A DNA stretch of 44,825 bases from Lysobacterales bacterium (GCA_016182785.1 JACPFU010000013.1:1-44825), one strand, 5' to 3'; numbered from the stretch's first letter, positions 1-7,244 are shown. Notes: generated by a model not told the origin, from the sequence alone. Made by a program: numbers and translations.

Positions 1-335
1 AGCGATGTAGGAGCGACCCCGGTCGCGACCGTTGACGCAGCCACATGCGATGGTCGCGAACACGCTTCTTCGCGAACAACGCCCATCGCGAACATCGGAT
101 GCATCGCGTCGCCGGTCGCGGCAAAGTGCCGCTCCTACACGGCTCCGGATACCCACCTACGCCAGCGATGTAGGAGCGACCCCGGTCGCGACCGTTGACG
201 CAGCCACATGCGATGGTCGCGAACACGCTTCTTCGCGAACAACGCCCATCGCGAACATCGGATGCATCGCGTCGCCGGTCGCGGCAACGTGCCGCTCCCA
301 CACGGCTCCGGATGCCAACCGGCGCCAGCGACGTT
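1..335. repeat. Tandem REPIN-like repeat, 163-bp unit
   Basis: A 163-bp unit starts at 1 and again at 164, with a short partial third start (about 321-335) running into the 3' end of intI. The two copies are nearly identical. Each unit is itself palindromic at its edges: a left arm with GTAGGAGCG and GGTCGCGACC, and a right arm with GGTCGCGGCAAAGTGCCGCT ending CTCCTAC. The centre carries several GTCGCGAA-type words. The same family occurs at 19399-19501 and, inverted, at 44583-44698. No convincing gene lies here; open frames through it are low-complexity shadows. Such REP/REPIN elements are non-autonomous and depend on a transposase elsewhere (family knowledge). Confidence 0.85.
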
Positions 336-340
336 GGAGC

Positions 341-1480
341 TCAGCCGCGGTCGAGCGGGCTCAGCAGCCCGACCGGCCCGCGGTTCAGCACGTGCGTGTA
401 GATCTGCGTGGTGTTGACGTCGGCATGGCCGAGCAACTCCTGCACCGTGCGGATGTCGGCGCCGGTTTCGAGCAGGTGCGTCGCGAAGCAATGACGCAGC
501 GTGTGGCAACTGGCGCCGCGCTCGATCGCGGCGACGCGCAACGCACGCTTGAAGGCGCGCTGCAGCAGGTCCGGGTTCAGGTGATGGCGGCGCTCGACAC
601 CCAGGCTCGGGTCGAGGCTGCGCGACGCCGCCGGGAACACGTATTGCCAACCCGGCTCGCGCGCCGCATTCGGATACTTGCGCGCCAGCGCATGCGGCAG
701 GAACACCGCGCCGAACCCCGCGCGCAGGTCGGCCGCATGCGTCGCCAGCGCGCGCGCCACGGCATCGCGCAGGGCATCGCGCAATTGCTGCGGCAACATC
801 GTCACCCGGTCCTTGCCGCCCTTGCCATCGCGCACCACGATCAGGCCGCGCTCGAAGTCGATGTCCTTGACGCGCAACCGCACGCACTCCGACACGCGCA
901 TGCCGGTGCCATACAACAACCGGATCATCGACGCATACGCCGGTTCGAGCGCGTCGAGCACGCGCCGCACCTCGCCAACACTCAGCACCACCGGCAGCCG
1001 CGCCGGCCGCTTCGCACGCACCACCGACTCCATCCACGGCAGCTGCACGCCCAGCACCTCGCGATACAGGAACAGCAACGCCGCCAGCGCCTGGTTCTGC
1101 GTCGACGCCGCCACCTCACCCTCGACCGCGAGCCGCGACAGGAACGCCTCGACCTCCGCCCCTCCCATCGCGCGCGGATGGCGCTTGCCATTGGCCAGGA
1201 TGAAGCGCCGGATCCACCCGCAATACGCCGCTTCGGTCTTCCGGCTGTAGTGCTTCACCCGAATCCGATCCCGCACCTGATCCATCAACCGCGGCGCCGA
1301 GCCCGAGGCGGTGCCGGTGCCGCTACCGCTACCGCTACCGTTGCCGTTGCCGTTGCCGTTGCTGCAGCCTGCGCTCGGACTCGTCGCGCTCGCATTCGGA
1401 CACCGGCCAGCACTCCGGCCCGCCGCGCCCCGCACCCGCCCATCACCCGTTATCCCGTCTCCACCGTTGCGATAAGACAT
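341..1480 (-). CDS. intI: Integron integrase IntI (tyrosine recombinase)
   Basis: This site-specific tyrosine recombinase inserts and excises gene cassettes by recombining attI and attC sites. From the chosen start (ATG at 1480, with GGAG seven bases upstream), the core-binding domain follows MDQVRDRIRVKHYS (about residue 66). The catalytic residues are visible: Arg195 in TGMRVSE, His326 and Arg329 in HTLRH, His352 in LLGHAD and Tyr361 in QIYTHV. The IntI-specific insert, ALARKYPNA to WQYVFPA (about 265-283), separates it from phage integrases. It is oriented away from the cassette array, as usual. The N-terminus is odd: about 65 extra residues including a Gly-Asn/Gly-Ser run coded by a hexanucleotide repeat. 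The true start could be internal (ATG at 1285) or upstream (1546). The family assignment is firm and the start is not. Confidence 0.93.
   Translation of the reverse strand: MSYRNGGDGITGDGRVRGAAGRSAGRCPNASATSPSAGCSNGNGNGNGSGSGSGTGTASGSAPRLMDQVRDRIRVKHYSRKTEAAYCGWIRRFILANGKRHPRAMGGAEVEAFLSRLAVEGEVAASTQNQALAALLFLYREVLGVQLPWMESVVRAKRPARLPVVLSVGEVRRVLDALEPAYASMIRLLYGTGMRVSECVRLRVKDIDFERGLIVVRDGKGGKDRVTMLPQQLRDALRDAVARALATHAADLRAGFGAVFLPHALARKYPNAAREPGWQYVFPAASRSLDPSLGVERRHHLNPDLLQRAFKRALRVAAIERGASCHTLRHCFATHLLETGADIRTVQELLGHADVNTTQIYTHVLNRGPVGLLSPLDRG
1310..1366. repeat. Hexanucleotide microsatellite in the 5' part of intI
   Basis: About nine consecutive 6-bp units (GTGCCG, CTACCG and TTGCCG variants) lie in the 5' portion of intI. 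On the minus strand they read as a Gly-Asn, Gly-Ser, Gly-Thr dipeptide run. Unit number can vary by slippage without breaking the frame because the period is two codons. Confidence 0.85.
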
Positions 1481-1653
1481 ATCCCCACTCCACCGTCGGA
1501 CATGTCTCCATCCTGGCCCCCAACGAACCCGAAATCCTCCGCACAAGTCTGGATTCCACCTGCGAAATTTCTTGACCCGCCCCTTCCACCCACCACAGAC
1601 TCCCGCCCATACCCCGACCCTTCCGTCGGAGAATTGGCGTTAGATCTTGGTAC
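1481..1653 (+). other. attI region and leader of the cassette array
   Basis: This is the spacer between the divergent intI start and the first cassette gene. The insertion core GTTAGAT (1639-1645) fits the GTTRRRY consensus and marks the attI x attC junction. By analogy, attI should occupy the roughly 60 bases upstream. TTGACC at 1572-1577 could be a -35 box of the cassette promoter Pc, but no good -10 follows at 17 bases. I found no convincing LexA box for SOS control of intI. Confidence 0.7.
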
Positions 1654-2079
1654 ATGGCTCCTACGATTTCCGTCAGCTCTATTCGCCGAGTTGCAGCCCT
1701 CCTTGGCGCGTTGGGCCTTCTCATCCCTATCGGTGTGATCTGGTCTGATCGCTTCATGGCCATGGGCTCAGCGCAAACCATCTCCGTTCGTGAGGCTTGG
1801 AGTGCTGGCCTTATTCAAGGCTTCTTCATTCTGAATCTGGTTTTGGCACTCGCTGCTGTCGGCGTCTGGCTCTTACGGTCGTGGGCACGTTGGTTAGCGC
1901 TAGCCTGGTTCCCGCTGCTTGCCGCAAACAACATCGCAACTGAGCTTTGGCACACGCACTCGGTGCAACCTGATAGCTGGTTTCAGGCCACAGTACTTTC
2001 CGTGTTGTGGGTTGGTTCGCTATATCGTTTCCTCGCTGGCCAGCAAGCTGCAGTCATTTTTCACGGCGCCAAGGTCTAA
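1654..2079 (+). CDS. Cassette 1: small four-helix membrane protein, unknown
   Basis: A 141-residue hydrophobic protein occupies the first integron cassette (1640-2157). Four membrane segments are apparent, near residues 10-28, 48-72, 76-96 and 108-126, with a short polar stretch between the first two. Its stop codon lies inside the RYYYAAC start of attC1, which is typical of cassette genes. I recognise no family. Base composition is visibly less GC-rich than the surrounding chromosome, consistent with lateral acquisition. Being nearest to attI, it should be the best expressed cassette if a Pc promoter exists. Confidence 0.8.
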   Translation: MAPTISVSSIRRVAALLGALGLLIPIGVIWSDRFMAMGSAQTISVREAWSAGLIQGFFILNLVLALAAVGVWLLRSWARWLALAWFPLLAANNIATELWHTHSVQPDSWFQATVLSVLWVGSLYRFLAGQQAAVIFHGAKV

Positions 2080-2163
2080 CTATGTGTTCAAGCCGACCGC
2101 CGAGGAAGTTCTTCGTTTCAACCACAGCCCGTCGCGCGGCGGCGGCTTAACACGGCGTTAGGT
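2074..2163 (+). repeat. attC1 recombination site (90 bp)
   Basis: Core sites GTCTAAC (2074-2080) and GTTAGGT (2157-2163) bound an imperfect inverted repeat with AGCCGACCGCCG and CGGCGGCGGCTTAAC arms. It is nearly identical to attC2 and attC3. Confidence 0.93.
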
Positions 2164-2169
2164 GCCACC

Positions 2170-2478
2170 ATGGCAGACAATGGCGATGCGTTGAAGGCGA
2201 GAAAGCACGCACGCATGCGAATCGCGGGCGGATACTTTGGCCTCTTGGTTTTCGGCATATGTGTCTACATTGCCCTCCGAAATGGCGAACACTCGGTTGT
2301 CGGGGCACTAACGAATCGAAGCGTTCAAATTTTCACCTTTCCATCAGCGCTCGCTGCCTTCTCTGTCGCAAGTGCAATCCAGTTTCGTGCGCACCTCGGC
2401 TTCGCCGCAAGAGTCGCTGCATTCGTTCCGGCAATCTCGCTCGTGGGGCTCGGCGTTTGGTCGTGGGGCGGCGCCTAA
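2170..2478 (+). CDS. Cassette 2: small three-helix membrane protein, unknown
   Basis: A 102-residue protein has a charged N-terminal 18 residues (Lys/Arg rich) followed by three hydrophobic segments at about residues 19-37, 55-72 and 78-100. This suggests an inner-membrane protein with a cytoplasmic N-terminus. The stop TAA is embedded in the attC2 core GCCTAAC. The start ATG lies 7 bases after the attC1 core, preceded by GGTGCCACC with no strong ribosome site, so translation may be weak or coupled. No family is recognised. Confidence 0.75.
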   Translation: MADNGDALKARKHARMRIAGGYFGLLVFGICVYIALRNGEHSVVGALTNRSVQIFTFPSALAAFSVASAIQFRAHLGFAARVAAFVPAISLVGLGVWSWGGA

Positions 2479-2562
2479 CTATGTGTTCAAGCCGACCGCC
2501 GAGGAAGTTGCTCGTATCATCCACACACCGTCGCGCGGCGGCGGCTTAACACGGCGTTAGAA
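2473..2562 (+). repeat. attC2 recombination site (90 bp)
   Basis: Core GCCTAAC (2473-2479) and GTTAGAA (2556-2562; last base departs from the GTTRRRY pyrimidine). The interior is almost identical to attC1 and attC3. Confidence 0.92.
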
Positions 2563-2574
2563 CGCGCTCCGCCC

Positions 2575-2895
2575 ATGCCCGCAATCAGTCGATCTCCGTT
2601 GCTCTTCCTCTGGCTCGTGTTCGTCCTAATCGCGGGCCTGGGCTATTCGTTCGCAGTTCGCTCTAGTTCGCTTCTGCCCGGCCAAAGTCTTATGGTTGTC
2701 GGCGTTGCACTCATCATGCTCGGCGGCGTGCTTGGAAGCGCAAGAACAGGCAAGTGGTTTACGTGGGATGGCCGGGTGATCCCCAATCGCATAGAGTGGT
2801 TCTTCGGCCTCACCGGTGCGGTCTTATTCGTCTCGCCATTCCTACATGTCTTGCTGCTCTTTTTACTGCAAGTCGTGGGTGCCAAGTCTCCGTAG
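2575..2895 (+). CDS. Cassette 3: small membrane protein, unknown
   Basis: A 106-residue protein has hydrophobic segments near residues 8-27, 34-53 and 74-100. A short soluble loop with TGKWFTWDGR lies between the second and third segments. It is the sole gene of its cassette. Unlike its neighbours, the stop lies 27 bases before the attC. No family is recognised. It belongs to a run of four adjacent cassettes that all encode small membrane proteins. Confidence 0.75.
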   Translation: MPAISRSPLLFLWLVFVLIAGLGYSFAVRSSSLLPGQSLMVVGVALIMLGGVLGSARTGKWFTWDGRVIPNRIEWFFGLTGAVLFVSPFLHVLLLFLLQVVGAKSP

Positions 2896-2921
2896 AACTG
2901 TCCCCAAATCCGAAATGCGCG

Positions 2922-3011
2922 CTCTAACTATGTGTTCAAGCCGACCGCCGAGGAAGTTCCTCGTATCATCCACACACCGTCGCGCGGCGGCGGCTTAACA
3001 CGGCGTTAGAG
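2922..3011 (+). repeat. attC3 recombination site (90 bp)
   Basis: Core CTCTAAC (2922-2928) and GTTAGAG (3005-3011). Its interior differs from attC2 at very few positions. Confidence 0.92.
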
Positions 3012-3014
3012 GTC

Positions 3015-3425
3015 ATGGACACATTCTCGGCGCGTCCAGAGAAGATCATTGGCAACGTTGCTTTGGCAAGCCTGCTGGCTGGCTTGCCTCTTGGCCTTTT
3101 GATTTCAGCCGTCGCTGCGATTCGTTATCAAGCTCAATATGCCGGCATCGAGATAGTCAAGAACATTGCTCTTGGTGCAGTTGTTGCGCCGGTTTTCATC
3201 TTTGTGTTCGGCCTTGTTGTTATCGCCCCATTGCTCACGCTCTTAAGACATCTCGGCTACGGCGGTCCATTCTTCGTCTATGCCATTAGCATCGGTCTCG
3301 CAGTCCCGTTCTTGTCCAATGGTGTTCTTTCCGGGTTGGCGGCGATTTCAATGGCGCTTGCGGCTAGTTATGTGTTCTGTCGGTTCGCTTACTCTGATCA
3401 GCTAGAACAACTCACTGACCTCTAA
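3015..3425 (+). CDS. Cassette 4: four-helix membrane protein, unknown
   Basis: A 136-residue protein has hydrophobic segments at about residues 13-36, 50-76, 84-100 and 104-124. The C-terminus is acidic and polar (DQLEQLTDL). The start ATG lies three bases after the attC3 core, so the ribosome site must lie within the attC itself (GGCGTTAGAGGTC gives a GAGG motif). The stop overlaps the attC4 core. No family is recognised. Base use is more AT-rich than the flanking chromosome. Confidence 0.77.
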   Translation: MDTFSARPEKIIGNVALASLLAGLPLGLLISAVAAIRYQAQYAGIEIVKNIALGAVVAPVFIFVFGLVVIAPLLTLLRHLGYGGPFFVYAISIGLAVPFLSNGVLSGLAAISMALAASYVFCRFAYSDQLEQLTDL

Positions 3426-3479
3426 CAATTCATTCAAGCCGAAGCCGCTTCGCGGCTCGGCTTAATTCAGGCGTTAGGC
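3420..3479 (+). repeat. attC4 recombination site (60 bp)
   Basis: Core CTCTAAC (3420-3426) and GTTAGGC (3473-3479) enclose a short hairpin, AAGCCGAAGCCGCTTCGCGG then CTCGGCTTAA. It is the short attC type shared with attC5 and attC7, distinct from the 90-bp type of attC1-3. Confidence 0.93.
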
Positions 3480-3517
3480 CGCAAATTTTTACTTCACGCA
3501 GACCGGGGGCAAGGTTC

Positions 3518-4417
3518 ATGGGATACATAGCTATAGATTGCAAGAAATGTGGTGCTAGCCTTGAAGTAGATGAGACTGCATCTATCTATACCTGCAAATT
3601 CTGCAGGACAGCGCATGAGCGAGACTACACCAGCTCCGCAACACCTACGCCACAATCCCTTGGCGTAATGGCAGAAAGAGCGATTTCTAATTCCGCATTT
3701 GGAAAAGCTTTACAGTTTATTGAGCAAGGACTGGTAATTAATCCCCACGACGCGAACCTGCTTAATCTTGAAGAAAAAGCAAAGGCCGGACTCTCCGCCA
3801 TTGCTGGCGACCACGCAAATCAAACGCAGGAAGAAATAAAGTCAATTCAAAACACCTCTGAAGCAGAACAGTATCACCTGCAGGCTCAATTCATACTTCA
3901 TGAATTGCAGGCAAACGTCAAAGTTTACGGCTCGAACTCGGCACTTACTGGGGCAACGCCAGCAAACATCGGCCTTGCCCTTCAATATATAGATCGTTCA
4001 CTAGAGCTCTTTCCCGACAACCCTGTGTATCTGAATCTAAAAGCCCTTTTGTTAATGGAAGGAATGGGCATGAAAGAGCAGGCGGTAGCACTCCTTGAAA
4101 AAGCAGCTGCAATTAATCCGCGCGACATCAACATACAGAACAACTTAGAATCTGCAAAAACATCATCTGCGTGCTTTGTCGCCACCGCTGCCTACGGTTC
4201 GCCACTAGCGCATGAAGTGAGGGCTTTGCGGCTGTGGAGAGATGAGGCATTGTTGCCCACAACGCTAGGGAAGCTTTTCGTCAGGATCTACTACTGTTTT
4301 AGCCCACCACTTGCGCGCCTTATATCAAGGCATCCAAGGTTAAAACAAGCTACAAGGTGGGGACTCACTCCGCTCGTTAAATCAATTACAAAGTCCTATG
4401 TGCCGCGCCGCATGTAA
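3518..4417 (+). CDS. Cassette 5: zinc-ribbon, TPR and CFI-box C-terminal domain protein
   Basis: A 299-residue protein opens with a zinc ribbon (Cys8, Cys11, Cys26, Cys29). A helical region follows with TPR-like repeats (about 45-90 and 150-210; ALQFIEQGLVINPHDAN and ALLEKAAAINPRD units). It ends with a CFI-box-like domain from Cys219 (CFVATAAYGSP, LRLWRD, then YYCFSPPLA near 258-266). That C-terminal domain is known on many otherwise unrelated proteins and its function is unclear. A ribosome site GGGGGCAAGG precedes the start. The gene is markedly AT-rich compared with the rest of the window, so it is probably a recent acquisition. At 900 bases it is large for a cassette. Confidence 0.82.
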   Translation: MGYIAIDCKKCGASLEVDETASIYTCKFCRTAHERDYTSSATPTPQSLGVMAERAISNSAFGKALQFIEQGLVINPHDANLLNLEEKAKAGLSAIAGDHANQTQEEIKSIQNTSEAEQYHLQAQFILHELQANVKVYGSNSALTGATPANIGLALQYIDRSLELFPDNPVYLNLKALLLMEGMGMKEQAVALLEKAAAINPRDINIQNNLESAKTSSACFVATAAYGSPLAHEVRALRLWRDEALLPTTLGKLFVRIYYCFSPPLARLISRHPRLKQATRWGLTPLVKSITKSYVPRRM

Positions 4418-4432
4418 ATGCAAGTGGTTGCG

Positions 4433-4492
4433 GCCTAACAATTCATTCAAGCCGACGCCGCTTCGCGGCGCGGCTTAATTCAGGCGTTAGGC
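4433..4492 (+). repeat. attC5 recombination site (60 bp)
   Basis: Core GCCTAAC (4433-4439) and GTTAGGC (4486-4492), with hairpin arms AGCCGACGCCGC and GCGGCGCGGCT. It is nearly identical to attC4. Confidence 0.93.
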
Positions 4493-4525
4493 ATCGTCAA
4501 AAACACCTTTGGTACTCCCGCGCCA

Positions 4526-5452
4526 ATGAAGACATTCGTCCTCCGCCTCAACCCAGACACCCGAAAAGGCAAGCCCTACTCGGCATACCCCACCGCCGCT
4601 GAGTACGAAGCCATACACGCTTCGTCGCCAATGGATGGGTTCCACGAAGCAATAAACTTCCTTCCGGAAGGCGGCGTTGTCAGAGGCTATCTGCCGCCAA
4701 AGCACTCCTCCGCCCTTAGAACAGGCGATCCGTTCGCCTTGGTCACCATCACCGCGAAGACGGCCAAAACTGGCGCGGATCAACTGATGGGCTTTCAGGT
4801 CGGATGTGTCTACGAGGGGGAGCACGCCAGAACCACTGCGCCCAGGGTTTCGCGCACACTCGGCCTGCTCTGGCACTTCAGTTGCCCGTCATCCATGTCC
4901 TTGCTTCTCAGTACACCGTTGGCTGGGGCTCGCGAAGTAGTGGTCGGTAAGGACAGCGGTTGGTTGCGTGGGCCAACCATTGAGATCCCCAGGAAGAGAT
5001 TCCTACAGTGCTTGGACGCAGCAGGGAAAGCAGCCGCCACGAAGAGCGATGTGTCCGCCATTGACCGACTGCGAACGGCCTTCCTCGAGGGCCTTCCAGC
5101 CCCCGAGGTCAGCCCGCTAGACAACGAGTCGTTCGAGGATGCGGTTGCCGAAGCCTATAGGCAACCAGGAACTGCACCAACCGGAAATCGCACACCAAAG
5201 CAAGTTAGAACAACAAGCTATCAGTTTGTGCGCGATCCCGCCGTGGTTGCACATGCGCTGCGAGTAGCGAACGGGGTCTGCGGGGATTGTCATAAACCCG
5301 CGCCGTTTAACTCAAGACGAACAGGACTGCCTTACCTTGAGGTGCATCACAAGAAGACCCTCGCGGCCGGCGGCGAAGACACCATAGAAAACGTACTCGC
5401 ACTTTGTCCAAACTGTCATCGGAAACGCCATCACGGTGAGAACGATGCCTAA
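4526..5452 (+). CDS. Cassette 6: HNH endonuclease domain protein
   Basis: A 308-residue protein has a C-terminal HNH nuclease domain. Cys252/Cys255 (CGDC) and Cys294/Cys297 (CPNC) should bind a structural zinc. EVHHKKTLAAGG (His274, His275) supplies the catalytic His, and NVLALCPNCHRKRH completes the fold. The first 230 residues show no domain I recognise and probably confer target recognition. The stop lies in attC6. HNH proteins of this kind occur as restriction or anti-phage effectors and as homing-type nucleases; the context (mobile cassette) favours defence, but this is inference. Confidence 0.85.
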   Translation: MKTFVLRLNPDTRKGKPYSAYPTAAEYEAIHASSPMDGFHEAINFLPEGGVVRGYLPPKHSSALRTGDPFALVTITAKTAKTGADQLMGFQVGCVYEGEHARTTAPRVSRTLGLLWHFSCPSSMSLLLSTPLAGAREVVVGKDSGWLRGPTIEIPRKRFLQCLDAAGKAAATKSDVSAIDRLRTAFLEGLPAPEVSPLDNESFEDAVAEAYRQPGTAPTGNRTPKQVRTTSYQFVRDPAVVAHALRVANGVCGDCHKPAPFNSRRTGLPYLEVHHKKTLAAGGEDTIENVLALCPNCHRKRHHGENDA

Positions 5453-5575
5453 CCCCTCGCTCAAGCTGACCCGCTACGGCAGGCACTGTAAGCCCGGCCT
5501 GCGGTACTCCGTACATTGTCTCAGTCCGGGCTTACAGTACCTGCCTACGCGGGCAGCTTAGCTCGAACGTTAGCC
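5447..5575 (+). repeat. attC6 recombination site (129 bp, long type)
   Basis: Core GCCTAAC (5447-5453) and GTTAGCC (5569-5575). The body contains a long near-perfect inverted repeat, 5478-5497 against 5526-5545 (GGCAGGCACTGTAAGCCCGG and its complement with one mismatch). Its length is like Vibrio VCR sites and differs from all other attC sites here, implying an origin in a different integron. Confidence 0.9.
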
Positions 5576-5600
5576 TGCGCTGAGAGAGGCATGGCATCTG

Positions 5601-6044
5601 ATGCGGAAGATCATCTTCCTAGACTTCGACGGAGTGCTTCACCCCGACGGCGTGGCGCTCTTTTCGCGCCTGGATGTCTTCGAGCGTCACCTTGCGCGAA
5701 TGCCTGAGGCGGAGGTCGTGGTCAGTTCCACGTGGCGCGAGGATCATTCACTGGATCAACTACGCGCCTTCTTCTCACCGACGTTCAGACCAAAGATTGT
5801 CGGGGTCACCCCGTCGCTCGCAGGCGGCTATGACTGTGGCGGGAGGGAGTTGGAAATCCGCGCCTATCTGAGCGCAAACAATCTCACAGATGCCAATTGC
5901 GCTTGGGTCGCACTGGATGACATGGCCATGTTTTTCGGCGAACCTTGTCACAATCTCATCCTCACCGAGTCCTGCGAGGGTTTCACCGAACGTCAAGGTG
6001 AGCAGCTGTTGAGCTGGTACGCCAGTGCTTCGGGCGCAGGCTGA
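5601..6044 (+). CDS. Cassette 7: HAD-family phosphatase-like protein
   Basis: A 147-residue HAD-superfamily protein. Motif I is FLDFDGVLHP with Asp8 and Asp10. VVSSTWRED near residue 42 provides the motif II Ser/Thr region, and ALDDMAMF near 110 the acidic motif. The sequence resembles the HAD domain found in Swiss-Army-knife RNA repair proteins (HAD_SAK type), which would act on nucleic-acid phosphate ends. That is a family-level inference. The stop TGA lies inside the degenerate attC7 core. Compared with full RNA-repair proteins it is a stand-alone small domain. Confidence 0.78.
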   Translation: MRKIIFLDFDGVLHPDGVALFSRLDVFERHLARMPEAEVVVSSTWREDHSLDQLRAFFSPTFRPKIVGVTPSLAGGYDCGGRELEIRAYLSANNLTDANCAWVALDDMAMFFGEPCHNLILTESCEGFTERQGEQLLSWYASASGAG

Positions 6045-6098
6045 CAATTCGTCCAAGCCGACGCCGCTTCGCGGTCCGGCTTGACTCAGGCGCTATCC
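6039..6098 (+). repeat. attC7, degenerate cores (60 bp)
   Basis: The hairpin body AAGCCGACGCCGCTTCGCGG matches attC4 and attC5, but the cores have decayed: GGCTGAC (6039-6045) instead of RYYYAAC, and GCTATCC (6092-6098) instead of GTTRRRY. The loss of the GTT triplet should prevent strand exchange, freezing cassettes 7 and 8 together. Confidence 0.85.
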
Positions 6099-6117
6099 CG
6101 CATACAGGAGTTGTCGC

Positions 6118-6600
6118 GTGATCAAGCTGTATCTGCGAGAAGGCAGGCGGATTGCGCGATATCACGAAGCATGGGCGGAGGCCAAGGTGCTCATCGACCA
6201 CTCGGGCGTGGTCGGAACCAAAGGGGTGGTACGTCGCGTTCCGCGCGAGCCAGGCAGGTCCGAGCAGGCTGAGGTTCGAGCATTCCTGGCGCCAGCGCGT
6301 GAGCTTGGCTACAAGCCGCTCCGCCATGCGCAACACCGAGTGCTACTGATTGAGTACCGCGTCCGAGGCATGGGTACAGCGAAAGACTTGCACAAGCGCC
6401 ATGACCTCGAAGACCGCATGAACGAGTTGCTCGGTTGGAGGGGCCTCGGCCACTGTGATGGGGGAAGCATCGGGTCGGGAACCATGGACTGCTGTTGTTT
6501 GGTCGTCGACTTCGACGTCGCAAAGAAGGTCATCGAGCGCAACTTGCGCTCCACGGCCTTCGCTGACTACACGCGGATCCATGAGCAAGGAACGGGCTAA
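6118..6600 (+). CDS. Cassette 8: hypothetical protein
   Basis: A 160-residue soluble protein with a GTG start at 6118 preceded by CAGGAG six bases upstream. The N-terminal half (MIKLYLREGRR, HSGVVGTKG) has a beta-strand pattern. The C-terminal half has LLIEYRVRG, an acidic DLEDRMNELLGWRG and a Cys-rich MDCCCLVVDF segment. It could be two small alpha/beta domains, but I recognise no family. The stop TAA is part of a GGCTAAC core of a following, truncated attC, confirming that it was a cassette. Confidence 0.72.
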   Translation: MIKLYLREGRRIARYHEAWAEAKVLIDHSGVVGTKGVVRRVPREPGRSEQAEVRAFLAPARELGYKPLRHAQHRVLLIEYRVRGMGTAKDLHKRHDLEDRMNELLGWRGLGHCDGGSIGSGTMDCCCLVVDFDVAKKVIERNLRSTAFADYTRIHEQGTG

Positions 6601-6650
6601 CCATGCGCCCAGGCCGACCGCCGGGGAGCAGGAGTTCTGCCCCGTTTCCA
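6595..6650 (+). repeat. Truncated attC8 remnant, end of cassette array
   Basis: GGCTAAC (6595-6601) is followed by CATGCGCCCAGGCCGACCGC, similar to the 5' half of attC1-3. No matching 3' half and no GTTRRRY core follow, so the array ends in a deletion. Between here and 6893 I see no convincing gene; a 73-codon open frame at 6685-6906 has no supporting features. Confidence 0.7.
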
Positions 6651-6893
6651 CGGACGGTTTGAAAATGGAGCCGGCCAAGAACCTGTGATGCTGCCGGGAG
6701 ACTCCGCGCCGCATTCTCTGGCCGTGGATTCCGGTCTGCTGCATCACGACTCGATCGGTGCGAGCATCGATCCGTCGTCGGAGTGGCGCGAGCTTCCACC
6801 GGGATGGCTCGGTTCCGGCTACGGGCTGGGCGTCTCGGCGGTGATCGCGGGACCGGGTGGCGAATGCGGGGCGGTTGCCCCTGGGGAGAGATC

Positions 6894-7244
6894 GTGGCGT
6901 GGCTGATCAGCAAGTACTTCCTGACCGCAGCGGTCGTCGTGCTGGTCTCCGAACTGGCCAAGCGCAGCGACCGGATCGGCGGCTTGGTGGCGGCGCTGCC
7001 GCTCGTCACCGTGCTGGCACTCATCTGGCTGCACCTGGAACATCAGCCGGTGCAGAAGATCGCGAATCATGCGTGGTACACGTTCTGGTACGTGGTGCCG
7101 ACGCTGCCCATGTTCCTGGTGTTCCCCACGCTGCTGCCGCGGCTTGGATTCTGGCCGTCGCTGCTGGCCTGCGTCCTGATCACCGTGGCCAGCTTCTGGC
7201 TGTTCGCGCTTGGCGTTCGCCGCGTCGGCATCGAGCTGCTGTAG
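6894..7244 (+). CDS. DUF3147 family membrane protein
   Basis: A 116-residue inner-membrane protein. The GTG start at 6894 is chosen because GGGGAG (6883-6888) lies at the right distance and the family begins directly with the first helix. Four hydrophobic segments fall near residues 5-20, 27-45, 62-80 and 84-110. SELAKRSDRIGGLVAALP after helix 1 is the conserved signature of DUF3147 proteins. Function is unknown; these are small inner-membrane proteins found across proteobacteria. It is the first apparently chromosomal gene after the integron. Confidence 0.8.
   Translation: MAWLISKYFLTAAVVVLVSELAKRSDRIGGLVAALPLVTVLALIWLHLEHQPVQKIANHAWYTFWYVVPTLPMFLVFPTLLPRLGFWPSLLACVLITVASFWLFALGVRRVGIELL

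Noticed and set aside
1..335. A CRISPR array, because of the repeated unit
   Set aside because: There are only two full copies of a long 163-bp unit with no variable spacers, and each unit is bounded by REPIN arms.
1481..1653. A LexA (SOS) box controlling intI
   Set aside because: I looked for CTG-N10-CAG in the spacer and found no convincing match.
6685..6906. A 73-codon open frame after the last cassette
   Set aside because: No ribosome site, no recognisable pattern, and it overlaps the supported GTG start of the DUF3147 gene.
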